Positions 33,718 through 42,987 of a stretch of 64,000 bases of DNA are shown here, one piece after another. Position 1 is the first letter of the stretch, and each line of letters starts with the position of its first letter. Origin of the DNA: Pseudacidovorax intermedius (GTDB lineage Bacteria > Pseudomonadota > Gammaproteobacteria > Burkholderiales > Burkholderiaceae_C); the NCBI RefSeq assembly GCF_003350475.1, contig NZ_QQAV01000014.1:80362-144361 (forward strand). Direction: 5' to 3'. The notes under the pieces were generated by a model. It saw only the letters and a program-made list of their open reading frames with translations. It was not told the DNA's origin and ran no database searches. The position numbers and the translations under genes were made by a program.

Positions 33718-35379
33718 ATGCCCTGGCAGCAGATCTACGACCCCTTCGGCAACATGTTCATCTCCACCGCCCTCGCGGCGATCCCGGTGGTGGTGATGCT
33801 GGCCGCCCTTGGCCTCTTCCACATCAAGGCGCACATCGCCGCCGGCATGGGCCTCGTCGCGGCACTGCTGGTGGCCGTTTTCGCCTACGGCATGCCGGCC
33901 GACCTGGCCGGGCGCGCGGCGCTCTTCGGCGCCTTCACCGGCCTGCTGCCCATCGGCTGGATCGTGCTCAACATCATCTTCCTTCACCAGCTGACCGAGC
34001 AGAACGGCAGCTTCGCGGTGCTGCAGGATTCGCTGTCGGGCATCACCGAGGACCGGCGCATCCAGCTGCTGCTGATCGCCTTCTGCTTCGGCGCCTTCTT
34101 CGAGGGCGCGGCCGGCTTCGGCACGCCGGTGGCGGTGACGGCGGCCATCCTGATCGGGCTGGGCTTCTCGCCGCTGGCGGCCTCGGGCCTGTCGCTGATC
34201 GCCAACACGGCGCCGGTGGCCTTCGGCGCGCTGGGCACGCCGGTGATCACGCTGGCCAAGGTGCACGGCTACGACCTGATGGAGGTGACGGCCATGATCG
34301 GCCGGCAGCTGCCCTTCTTCTCGCTGATGGTGCCCTTCTGGCTGATCTGGGCCTTCGCCGGCCGCAAGGCCATGATGGAGATCTGGCCCGCCATCCTGGT
34401 CACGGGCGTGAGCTTCGCGGTGCCGCAGTTCCTGGTCTCCAACTTCATCGGCCCGGAGCTGGTGGACATCATCGCGGCCGTCGTCTCGATGCTGAGCCTG
34501 GTGGCCTTTCTGCGGGTGTGGCAGCCCAAGCGCATCTGGACCTCGCCCTCCATGCGCGGCAACGACCCCAGCGCTGCCGAGGCCAAGCCGCCGCAGCCGG
34601 TGCGCCAGCACAGCCGCGCCGCGCTGGTGCGAGCCTGGATGCCGTGGCTGATCCTGTCGGTGTTCGTCTTTGTCTGGGGCCTGCCGGCGGTCAAGACCTG
34701 GCTCAACGGGCTGTTCGCGCCCAGCTTCCCGATGCCGGGCCTGCACAACATGATCGACAAGATGCCGCCCGTGGTGACCACGCCCCACAAGGAGGCGGCC
34801 GTCTACGTGCTGAACCTGTTGTCGGCCACCGGCAGCGGCATCCTGCTGGCGGCGGTGCTCAGCGCCCTGCTGATGAAGTACAGCCCGGTGGCCATCGTCG
34901 GCACCTTCTTGCGCACGCTGTGGATGGTGCGCTACTCGCTGCTGACCATCGTGCTGATGCTGGCGCTCGGCACGCTCACGCGCTTCTCGGGCACCGACAC
35001 CACGCTGGGCCTGGCCTTCGCCAACACCGGCGTGCTGTATCCCTTCTTCGGCACACTGATGGGCTGGATCGGCGTGGCGCTCACGGGGTCGGACACGGCG
35101 TCGAACGTGCTCTTCGGCGGCATGCAGAAGGTCGCGGCCGAGCAGCTGGGGCTGTCGCCCAACCTGATGGGCGCGGCCAACAGCTCGGGCGGCGTGATGG
35201 GCAAGATGATCGACGCGCAGTCCATCGTCGTCGCCTCCACCGCCACCCGCTGGTTCAATCATGAAGGCGATATCCTGCGCTACGTTTTCTTCCACTCGAT
35301 CGCGCTCGCGGCGCTGGTGGGGCTGTATGTGACGCTGCAGGCGTATGTCTGGCCCTTCACCCTGACCGTGGTCCACTGA
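33718..35379 (+). CDS. lldP: L-lactate permease
   Basis: The protein is 553 residues with about 13 membrane helices. LctP-family segments are FGAFFEGAAGFGTPVAVTAA, LIANTAPVAFGALGTPVI, FSGTDTTLGLAFANTGVLYP and GSDTASNVLFGGMQK. It imports lactate (and glycolate in some members) with protons. I chose ATG 33718 (MPWQQIYDPFGNMF), with GAGGAG upstream, over the ATG at 33685 because LldP proteins start directly at this motif. lldD follows 54 bases downstream, so the two form a lactate-use operon. Confidence 0.95.
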   Translation: MPWQQIYDPFGNMFISTALAAIPVVVMLAALGLFHIKAHIAAGMGLVAALLVAVFAYGMPADLAGRAALFGAFTGLLPIGWIVLNIIFLHQLTEQNGSFAVLQDSLSGITEDRRIQLLLIAFCFGAFFEGAAGFGTPVAVTAAILIGLGFSPLAASGLSLIANTAPVAFGALGTPVITLAKVHGYDLMEVTAMIGRQLPFFSLMVPFWLIWAFAGRKAMMEIWPAILVTGVSFAVPQFLVSNFIGPELVDIIAAVVSMLSLVAFLRVWQPKRIWTSPSMRGNDPSAAEAKPPQPVRQHSRAALVRAWMPWLILSVFVFVWGLPAVKTWLNGLFAPSFPMPGLHNMIDKMPPVVTTPHKEAAVYVLNLLSATGSGILLAAVLSALLMKYSPVAIVGTFLRTLWMVRYSLLTIVLMLALGTLTRFSGTDTTLGLAFANTGVLYPFFGTLMGWIGVALTGSDTASNVLFGGMQKVAAEQLGLSPNLMGAANSSGGVMGKMIDAQSIVVASTATRWFNHEGDILRYVFFHSIALAALVGLYVTLQAYVWPFTLTVVH

Positions 35380-35433
35380 ACAAGCCGGCCCGGCGCGTGC
35401 GTCGCGCGCCGGATCCGTCCCTGCGAACCATCC

Positions 35434-36588
35434 ATGACCGTCATCACCAACATCGAAGACCTGCGCGTACTGGCGCAGAAGCGCGTGCCGCGCATGTTCT
35501 ACGACTACGCCGATTCGGGCGCCTGGACCGAAGGCACCTACCGCGCCAACGAAGAGGACTTCCACACGATCAAGCTGCGCCAGCGCGTGGCCGTCAACCT
35601 GGAGAACCGCAGCACGGCCACCACCATGGTGGGCGTACCCGCGAAGATGCCCGTGGCCATCGCGCCGGTGGGCCTGACGGGCATGCAGCATGCCGACGGC
35701 GAGATCCATGCGGCGCGCGCGGCCGAGAAGTTCGGCATTCCGTTCACGCTGTCGACCATGAGCATCTGTTCCATCGAGGACATCACGCAGAACACGACGG
35801 CACCCTTCTGGTTCCAGCTGTACATGATGCGTGACCGCGACGCCATGGCCCGCATGATCGACCGTTGCAAGGCCGCCAAATGCAGCGCGCTGGTGCTCAC
35901 GCTCGACCTGCAGGTGATCGGCCAGCGCCACAAGGACCTCAAGAACGGCCTGACAGCGCCGCCGCGGCCGACGCTCAAGAACATCCTCAATCTGGCGACC
36001 AAGCCGCGCTGGGTGCTGGGCATGGCGCAGACGAAGCGCCGCACCTTTCGCAACCTGGTGGGCCATGTGAAGGGCGTGAGCGACATGAGCTCGCTGGCCG
36101 CCTGGACCAACGAGCAGTTCGATCCGCGCCTGTCGTGGGCCGACATCGAATGGGTCAAGCGGCAGTGGGGCGGCAAGCTGATCCTGAAGGGGATCATGGT
36201 CGAGGAAGACGCCCGCATGGCCGCCGATGCCGGCGCCGACGCTATCGTGGTGAGCAACCACGGCGGCCGCCAGCTCGACGGTGCGCCCAGCAGCATCTCG
36301 GCCCTGCCCGCCATCGTGGACGCGGTGGGCCACCGGCTGGAGGTATGGATGGACGGCGGCATCCGCAGCGGCCAGGACGTGCTCAAGGCCTGGGCCCTGG
36401 GGGCGCGCGGCACGATGATCGGCCGCTCGATGGTCTATGGCCTGGGCGCGATGGGCGAGGCGGGCGTGACGCGCGCGCTGCAGATCATCCACAAGGAGCT
36501 GGACACCACGATGGCCTTCTGCGGGCACACGCAACTGCAGAACGTGGACCGGAGCATTCTGTTGCCGGGGACGTATCCGGTCGCCTGA
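35434..36588 (+). CDS. lldD: FMN-dependent L-lactate dehydrogenase (alpha-hydroxy-acid oxidase family)
   Basis: The protein is 384 residues. It oxidises L-lactate to pyruvate at the inner membrane and passes electrons to quinone. Signatures are RMFYDYADSGAWTEGTYRAN, the FMN-binding APVGLTGM and LSTMSICSIEDI, the catalytic His in SNHGGRQLDGAPSS, and VWMDGGIRSGQDVLKAWALGA (first 20 quoted: VWMDGGIRSGQDVLKAWALG). The loop RPTLKNILNLATKPRWVLGM is typical of membrane LldD. It is the second gene of lldPD. No GntR-type LldR is encoded nearby. Confidence 0.94.
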   Translation: MTVITNIEDLRVLAQKRVPRMFYDYADSGAWTEGTYRANEEDFHTIKLRQRVAVNLENRSTATTMVGVPAKMPVAIAPVGLTGMQHADGEIHAARAAEKFGIPFTLSTMSICSIEDITQNTTAPFWFQLYMMRDRDAMARMIDRCKAAKCSALVLTLDLQVIGQRHKDLKNGLTAPPRPTLKNILNLATKPRWVLGMAQTKRRTFRNLVGHVKGVSDMSSLAAWTNEQFDPRLSWADIEWVKRQWGGKLILKGIMVEEDARMAADAGADAIVVSNHGGRQLDGAPSSISALPAIVDAVGHRLEVWMDGGIRSGQDVLKAWALGARGTMIGRSMVYGLGAMGEAGVTRALQIIHKELDTTMAFCGHTQLQNVDRSILLPGTYPVA

Positions 36589-36685
36589 GGCCGGGGGCTC
36601 AGGGTGTTGGATGTGCCTGGGCTTTGAGGCTTTGAGGTTCTGCCTCGACAAGGGCTGGCAGGTTCCGTCGTTGTCGGTGGTCCGG

Positions 36686-36928
36686 CCCTGGTGCCGGTGA
36701 GGGCGTGGCGGCGCTTCAAGTGGGGCGGTCGGCGCTGCGCGCCGACTTCCCTGCGGTGCTCGGGCAAACGGGCCGCGGCAGAACTCGCTACGCGCTTCGC
36801 GCTGCGCTCAAACAACTGCCGCGAGTCAGTTCACGAAGCGGGCCTGTCCTTCGGCAGGCCCGCAGCCGTCCGCCCTGCGCTCCTCGGCACCCCACAGGCG
36901 CGCCGCCACGCCCTCACCGGCACCAGGG
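36686..36928. repeat. 243-bp extragenic element bounded by 29-bp perfect inverted repeats
   Basis: CCCTGGTGCCGGTGAGGGCG... (36686-36714) is exactly the reverse complement of 36900-36928. Inside are GCTTCGCGCTGCGCTCAAAC (around 36795-36813) and a GC hairpin at 36839-36862 (CGGGCCTG, eight-base loop, CAGGCCCG). Small open frames cross it in all directions without recognisable domains. It lies between lldD (stop 36588) and the convergent YgjP gene. It looks like a non-coding dispersed element; other copies cannot be tested within this window. Confidence 0.7.
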
Positions 36929-37040
36929 CCTGCGTGATGGTCGATCGGCTGGCATGAGCGCCCTGCCAGCCTCGAAAGGACGTTTGTTGGTCGGGCGCCA
37001 GTCTTGCACCGGCTCTCGCAGTGCACCCCCATCGTCTCCC

Positions 37041-37125
37041 GCGCGGCGGGGTCGGGGCCTGGGGGCCGCGGGCGGTTTCTGAAAAAGTATGAGCCCGCGG
37101 CCCCCAGGCCCCGGCCCCGCCGCGC
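37041..37125. repeat. 33-bp near-perfect inverted repeat hairpin
   Basis: The left arm 37041-37073 and right arm 37093-37125 pair with a single mismatch around a 19-base spacer (37074-37092) that contains GAAAAAG. It lies 88 bases beyond the YgjP-type gene stop and about 450 bases beyond lldD, between convergent genes. A bidirectional transcription stop is one reading, but no T-run follows the stem. The rest of 36589-37212 has no gene. Confidence 0.85.
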
Positions 37126-37212
37126 GCACCCTGGCACATGCACCCCGGCGCCCGCCCCCCGACCCGAGCACAACCGAACCGACCCCGGCCTAGAACCAGC
37201 CCAGGCTGGGCC

Positions 37213-38148
37213 TCACCCCCAGCGCGGCGCCGGCTCGTCCTTCAGCACCTGCCGCCGCTGCGCATAGTCCGGCAGCACGCGGCCCACCTCGTCCCAGAAG
37301 CGCGGACTGTGGTCCATCACCCGCAGGTGCGCCAGCTCGTGCACCACCACGTAGTCGATGATCGGCAGCCGGTAGTGGATCAGCCGCCAGTTCAAACGGA
37401 TCGAGCCATCCGCACTCGCGCTGCCCCAGCGGGTGGCGGCGTTGGACAGCGACAGTTTGGTCCACTGCACGCCCAACTGCGGCGCAAAGTGCGCCAGCCG
37501 CTCCGCGAAGACACGCCGCGCCTGTCGCGTCAGCCAGGCCTGCGCCGCATCGCGGATGCGCGCCTCGCCCACGTCCGGCGACAGTGCCAGACGTAGCACC
37601 TGCGGCGCCTCGGCGCTGCCGTCGCCCACATCCAGCAGGCCGCCCGCGCCGGCCTGGCGGTCGGTCGGGTCCAGGCGCAAGGTGACCATCCGCCCCAGAA
37701 AGGGCAGCTGGGCGCCATCGCGCCAAGCGATACGGCCAGCCTCCTGCTGCGACTCGCGCTGACGCGCCTCCGACAGCTTGCGCAGAATCCAGCCCGCCTT
37801 CTCCTGCAGGGCCGACTCGACATCGCGGATGGCCGCCCACCGCGGCGCGCGCACGGCCAGGCCCTCGCCGCTCACCGAAAAGCCGATGGTGCGGCGGTGC
37901 CCGCGGTCGAAGGCATAGGCGATGCGCACGTCACCCAGCACGATCTCGCGCGAGGCGCGCGGATGGGTGAAGACGAGGGTGCGGGCGTCCGGTGCCCGCA
38001 GCGGCCTGGCCGGCGCCGCACCGCCCTCGGGCGATGGCGCCACGCCGCGCGGCTTTGCGGGAGCGACCGGCGGCTCGACGGCCGGCGACGGCGCTGGCGC
38101 CGGCGAATCGCCAAACAGGTCCAGCGTCAGCTGCAACAGCCGGTGCAT
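37213..38148 (-). CDS. YgjP/M48-type metallopeptidase domain protein
   Basis: The protein is 311 residues. The first 50 residues are Pro/Ala-rich. The DUF45/YgjP domain then shows VVVHELAHLRVMDHSPRFW with the zinc HExxH-like HELAH and the third ligand in DHS. SLSNAATRWGSASADGSIRL and NWRLIHYRLPIIDYVVVHEL are family hallmarks. Function is poorly known; a cytoplasmic SprT-like protease role is assumed. The start ATG 38148 (MHRLLQLTLDLFGDS) is preferred because the longer frame overlaps the plsC gene. It lies 26 bases after plsC on the same strand. Confidence 0.88.
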   Translation of the reverse strand: MHRLLQLTLDLFGDSPAPAPSPAVEPPVAPAKPRGVAPSPEGGAAPARPLRAPDARTLVFTHPRASREIVLGDVRIAYAFDRGHRRTIGFSVSGEGLAVRAPRWAAIRDVESALQEKAGWILRKLSEARQRESQQEAGRIAWRDGAQLPFLGRMVTLRLDPTDRQAGAGGLLDVGDGSAEAPQVLRLALSPDVGEARIRDAAQAWLTRQARRVFAERLAHFAPQLGVQWTKLSLSNAATRWGSASADGSIRLNWRLIHYRLPIIDYVVVHELAHLRVMDHSPRFWDEVGRVLPDYAQRRQVLKDEPAPRWG

Positions 38149-38174
38149 GCCTGCGCCCTGCTTGCCAGCCGCCT

Positions 38175-38909
38175 TCAGCGGTAGGCCTCCGGGTCCAGGC
38201 GGCGCATCTCGGCCTCGATCCAGGCCTGCACCTCGACCATGAGTTCGTCCGCCTTGCGGCCGGCACTCGGGATGGCCGGGCCGATGGACACATGCACCGT
38301 GCCCGACGTCTTGACGAAGGCCTTGCGCGGCCAGCAGCGGGCGGAGGTCACGGCAATGGGAATGACCGGCGCGCCGGTCTCCACCGCGAGCCGCGTGCCG
38401 CCCGTCTTGTACTGGCCCACCTCGCCGCGCGGGATGCGCGTGCCTTCGGGGAACATGATGATCCACACGCCCTTGCCCAGCAGCTTCTTGCCCTGCGCCA
38501 CCACCTTCTGGAAGGCCTGCGTGCGCTGCTTGCGGTCGATGTGCACCATGTCCAGCCGCGACATGGCCCAGCCGAAGAAGGGCACGTACAGCAGCTCCTT
38601 CTTGAATACATAGGCCAGCGGATGCGGCATGAGCGTGGGCATCAGGAAGGTCTCATAAGTGGACTGGTGCTTGACCAGCAGCACGGCACCGGCCTCCTTG
38701 TCCTGCGGCAGGTTCTCCATGCCGATGACCACGGGCCGGATGCCGAGGATCCAGCGCGCGCCGCCGATGGCCACGCCCAGCCAGCCGGCGGCGATGCGGT
38801 AGAGCGGCTCGCCGCGCACGAAGAGCGAGGCCAGCAGCAGCACGATGGCGTAGGGGACGACGGTGACCGCCATCCACAACACGTGAAGGGTCGAACGGAG
38901 AAAGGCCAT
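38175..38909 (-). CDS. plsC: 1-acyl-sn-glycerol-3-phosphate acyltransferase
   Basis: The protein is 244 residues. An N-terminal membrane helix (about 10-30) is followed by the acyltransferase block I with LLVKHQSTYETFLMPTL (the HQSxxE variant of HxxxxD), block II around FFGWAMSRLDMVHIDR, block III MFPEGTRIPRGE, and block IV APVIPIAVTSA. HQSTYE in place of NHxxxxD is common in beta-proteobacterial PlsC-like proteins. It converts lysophosphatidate to phosphatidate at the inner membrane. It lies between gmhB and the YgjP-type gene, all on the minus strand. Confidence 0.9.
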   Translation of the reverse strand: MAFLRSTLHVLWMAVTVVPYAIVLLLASLFVRGEPLYRIAAGWLGVAIGGARWILGIRPVVIGMENLPQDKEAGAVLLVKHQSTYETFLMPTLMPHPLAYVFKKELLYVPFFGWAMSRLDMVHIDRKQRTQAFQKVVAQGKKLLGKGVWIIMFPEGTRIPRGEVGQYKTGGTRLAVETGAPVIPIAVTSARCWPRKAFVKTSGTVHVSIGPAIPSAGRKADELMVEVQAWIEAEMRRLDPEAYR

Positions 38910-39027
38910 CGGAACGAGGAAGGAGGAGGAGAAGGGAGGAGGAAGCGCCGCGCCCGGCAAGTCGGACCGGATCAGGGACAGGGCCAGCCGCCACGGCGGT
39001 TGGACAGGGTCGATGCCGGACGGACCA

Positions 39028-39669
39028 TCAGCTGCGCGGCGCCGCGGGCGCGCCGGCCGGGGGCGCGGGCGCCGCATGGGCCTCGCGCGCCAGCAGGAAG
39101 CGGACGAAGTCGGCCAGGTCCTCGTGCACCTGGGTGCCCGGCGGGAACTCCGGCGGCAGCGGATGCACGCCGCGGCAGGCCGCGCCCACGCCGGTGAGCA
39201 GCAGGTGCGGCTCGCAGCCCGCGGCGGCGCCGGCCTGCAGGTCGCGCAGGCTGTCGCCCACCGTGGGCACGCCGCGCAGGTCGATGCCGAAGCGCTCGCC
39301 GATCTGCCGGAACAGGCCCGGCTTGGGCTTGCGGCAGTCGCAGTCGTCCTCGGGACTGTGCGGGCAGTAGAAGATGGCGTCGACCCGGCCGCCGAAGGTG
39401 GCCAGCATCTTCTGCATCTTGGCGTGCATGGCGTTGAGCGAGGCCACGTCGAACAGGCCGCGGCCCAGGCCCGACTGGTTGGAGGCGATCACCACATGCC
39501 AGCCCGCCTGGTTGAGCCGTGCGATGGCTTCGAGCGCGCCGGGCAGCGGCGTCCACTCGGTGTCGCTCTTGACGAAGTCGTCGCGGTGCTCGTTGATGCT
39601 GCCGTTGCGGTCCAGGATCACCAGCTTGAGGGCCTGGCTGCGCTGCTGCTGGCGGACGTTCTCGGGCAT
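39028..39669 (-). CDS. gmhB: HAD-family heptose bisphosphate phosphatase GmhB, altered catalytic motif
   Basis: The protein is 213 residues. Family features are the zinc loop FYCPHSPEDDCDCRKPKPG (Cys, His, Cys, Cys), SNQSGLGRGLFD, and the Mg2+ motif VGDSLRD. It should remove the 7-phosphate of heptose bisphosphate in LPS inner-core synthesis. The first motif reads ILDRNGSINEHRDD, with the nucleophile Asp20 but Asn22 where other GmhB proteins have the general acid/base Asp (DxD). The genomic codon is AAC. A C-terminal Ala/Pro tail is extra. It lies 36 bases after glyS on the same strand. Confidence 0.88.
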   Translation of the reverse strand: MPENVRQQQRSQALKLVILDRNGSINEHRDDFVKSDTEWTPLPGALEAIARLNQAGWHVVIASNQSGLGRGLFDVASLNAMHAKMQKMLATFGGRVDAIFYCPHSPEDDCDCRKPKPGLFRQIGERFGIDLRGVPTVGDSLRDLQAGAAAGCEPHLLLTGVGAACRGVHPLPPEFPPGTQVHEDLADFVRFLLAREAHAAPAPPAGAPAAPRS

Positions 39670-39705
39670 GGTGGACTCGCTGGTGAAGGGGGAGCGAGAG
39701 GCCGG

Positions 39706-41844
39706 TCAGGCCGCCAGCCGCTCCAGCAGCGCCACGCGGTTCATCGCCCGGTGCAGCGCGGCCAGCAGGCCCAGGCGGTTCAGGCGCAGGTCGGCCTCTT
39801 CGGCATTGACCATCACGCCGTCGAAGAAGGCATCGACCGGCGCGCGCAGCGCAGCCAGCGTCTGCAGCGAGGCGGTGTAGTCGCCGGCGGCGAACTGCGC
39901 GTCGGCCTGCGGCACCACCTGCTGCATGGCCTGGTAGAGCGCCTGCTCGGCCGGCTCGCGCAGCAGGCCTTCGGTGACGTGGGCGTCGGCCTCGGGCGAC
40001 TTCTTGAGGATGTTGCCGATGCGCTTGTTGGCGGCCGCCAGGGCCGGTGCCTCGGGCAGGCGGGCGAAGGCGCGCACGGCGGCCAGCAGGCGCGGCACCT
40101 CGGCCAGGCGCGGCGGGCGCTGGCCGAGCACGGCGTCGACTTCCTGGGCGCTGGCGCCCTGCTCGCGCAGGCTGCCGGCCAAGCGGTCCTGGATGAAGTC
40201 CAGCAGCTGGGTGCGGGCGTTGGCATCGGTGGCCAGCGGGCCCATGGCGCCGAGGGCGATGTCGATCAGTGCAGGCAGTTCCAACGGCAGGTCGCGCTCG
40301 ATCAGCATGCGCACCACGCCCAGCGCATGGCGGCGCAGCGCGAAGGGGTCGCGGTCGCCGGTGGGCAGGTTGCCGATGCCGAACATGCCGGCCAGCGTCT
40401 CCAGCTTGTCGGCCAGCGCCACCGCCAGACCGACCGTGCCGCGCGGCAGCTCGTCACCGGCGAAGCGGGGCTTGTAGTGGTCCTCGATGGCGTCGGCCAC
40501 GGCCGCGGGCAGGCCGTCGTTGAGCGCGTAGTAGCGACCCATGATGCCCTGCAGCTCGGGGAACTCGCCCACCATGTCGGTGACCAGGTCGGTCTTGGCC
40601 AGCCGGGCGGCCTGCTCGGCCTGGGTCACCAGCGCGCCGTCGCCCAGTTGGGCGGCGATGGCCTTGGCGATGGCCACAACGCGCTGCACGCGCTCGCCCT
40701 GCGTGCCCAGCTTGTTGTGGTAGACCACCTTGTCCAGCAGCGGCAGGCGCGATTCGAGCGTCCTCTTGCGATCCTGGTCGAAGAAGAACTTGGCGTCGGC
40801 CAGGCGCGGGCGCACTACGCGCTCGTTGCCGCCGGTGACGGCGCTCGCGTCGTCGGGGCGGATGTTGCTCACCACCAGGAAGCGGTGCGTCAGCCGGCCC
40901 TGCGCGTCCAGCAGCGGGAAGTACTTCTGGTTGGCCTTCATCGTCAGGATGAGGCATTCCTGCGGCACGCCCAGAAACTCCTGCTCGAAGCTGCAGGTGA
41001 GCACGTTGGGCCGCTCGACCAGGGCCGTGACCTCGTCCAGCAGGGCGTCGTCGCGGATCGGCTCGCAGCCATTGCCCACGGCCAGGGCGGCCGCGGCCAG
41101 CTGCCGCGCGATCTCGGCGCGGCGGGCCTCGAAGCCGGCGATGACGGCGCCCTCTTCCTCCAGCTGCAGTGCGTAGTGGTCGGCGTCGCGCAGCACGACC
41201 GGGTCGACCGCGGCCTCGAAGCGGTGGCCGTGCGTGTCGCGGCCGGCTTCCAGGCCCAGGGCGGTGACGGGCACCACCTCGGCGCCGTGCAGCGCCACCA
41301 GGCCGTGCGCCGGGCGTACGAAGCTCACGCTGCTCCAGCCGGGCAGCTCGCAGCGGGCCTCCAGCTGGTAGCTCATGACCTTGGGGATCGGCAGCTTGGC
41401 GATGGCCTCGGCCAGGGCCTTCTGCAGGCCCTCGGCCAGCGTGGCGCCGGCCACGGTGCTGTCATGGAACAGCGCCTCGGCCTTGCCATCGGGCGCGCGG
41501 CGCAGGCCGGCGGCGGCCGAGGCGTCCAGGCCCAGCGCGGCCAGCTTCTTGACCAGCGCGGGCGTGGGCCGGCCGGCAGCATCCAGGCCCACGCTGACCG
41601 GCATCAGCTTCTGCGAGACGGCCTTGTCGGCGGCGCGCGGCGCGACGTGGGTCAGGTGCGCGGCTAGGCGGCGCGGCGAGGCATAGGCCGTGAGCACCGA
41701 GGCGCCACCGGCCAGACCTTGCGCAACGAGCTGGTCGCGCAGCACGCTGGCGAAGGCGTCGCCGAGCTTCTTGAGCGCCTTGGGCGGCAGTTCCTCGACG
41801 AAGAGTTCGACGAGCAGGCTGGGATGCGAGGACGTGGCGTTCAT
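39706..41844 (-). CDS. glyS: glycyl-tRNA synthetase beta subunit
   Basis: The protein is 712 residues. The beta subunit of the alpha2-beta2 bacterial enzyme recognises tRNA-Gly. Typical parts are LLVELFVEELPPKALKKLGD at the N-terminus, LMPVSVGLDAAGRPTPALVKK, an HD-like core with DLVTDMVGEFPELQGIMGRYYA, and a C-terminal anticodon-binding domain (FFDGVMVNAEEADLRLNRLG). ATG 41844 lies three bases after the glyQ stop codon, so translation is probably coupled. Confidence 0.97.
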   Translation of the reverse strand: MNATSSHPSLLVELFVEELPPKALKKLGDAFASVLRDQLVAQGLAGGASVLTAYASPRRLAAHLTHVAPRAADKAVSQKLMPVSVGLDAAGRPTPALVKKLAALGLDASAAAGLRRAPDGKAEALFHDSTVAGATLAEGLQKALAEAIAKLPIPKVMSYQLEARCELPGWSSVSFVRPAHGLVALHGAEVVPVTALGLEAGRDTHGHRFEAAVDPVVLRDADHYALQLEEEGAVIAGFEARRAEIARQLAAAALAVGNGCEPIRDDALLDEVTALVERPNVLTCSFEQEFLGVPQECLILTMKANQKYFPLLDAQGRLTHRFLVVSNIRPDDASAVTGGNERVVRPRLADAKFFFDQDRKRTLESRLPLLDKVVYHNKLGTQGERVQRVVAIAKAIAAQLGDGALVTQAEQAARLAKTDLVTDMVGEFPELQGIMGRYYALNDGLPAAVADAIEDHYKPRFAGDELPRGTVGLAVALADKLETLAGMFGIGNLPTGDRDPFALRRHALGVVRMLIERDLPLELPALIDIALGAMGPLATDANARTQLLDFIQDRLAGSLREQGASAQEVDAVLGQRPPRLAEVPRLLAAVRAFARLPEAPALAAANKRIGNILKKSPEADAHVTEGLLREPAEQALYQAMQQVVPQADAQFAAGDYTASLQTLAALRAPVDAFFDGVMVNAEEADLRLNRLGLLAALHRAMNRVALLERLAA

Positions 41845-41847
41845 GGC

Positions 41848-42786
<939 letters not shown>

Positions 42787-42987
42787 GGTGCGGGAAGAAG
42801 GCAGGCCGGAGGCAGTCGCAGCGCCGGCGCAGGGAACCGCGCATTTTATGGGCGCGCCCGCCGCGCGGCGCCGCGGCGGGCATGCGAGGCCGGCGGACGA
42901 CTACACGGGCTGGCGGCGCGTGGGCCTGGCCAAGTCGGCTTCCTGTCAGGAGCATGTCGGCTTCGCCCGACACCCCGCCTGTCCCCC

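Noticed and set aside
33382..36651. 1089-residue minus-strand open frame
   Set aside because: It is the shadow of lldP and lldD, His/Arg/Gln-rich with no domain. The plus-strand genes are certain.
42787..42987. T-box or glycine riboswitch upstream of glyQS
   Set aside because: No T-box sequence (TGGnACC) or glycine-aptamer core is visible, and these are not expected for glyQS in betaproteobacteria.
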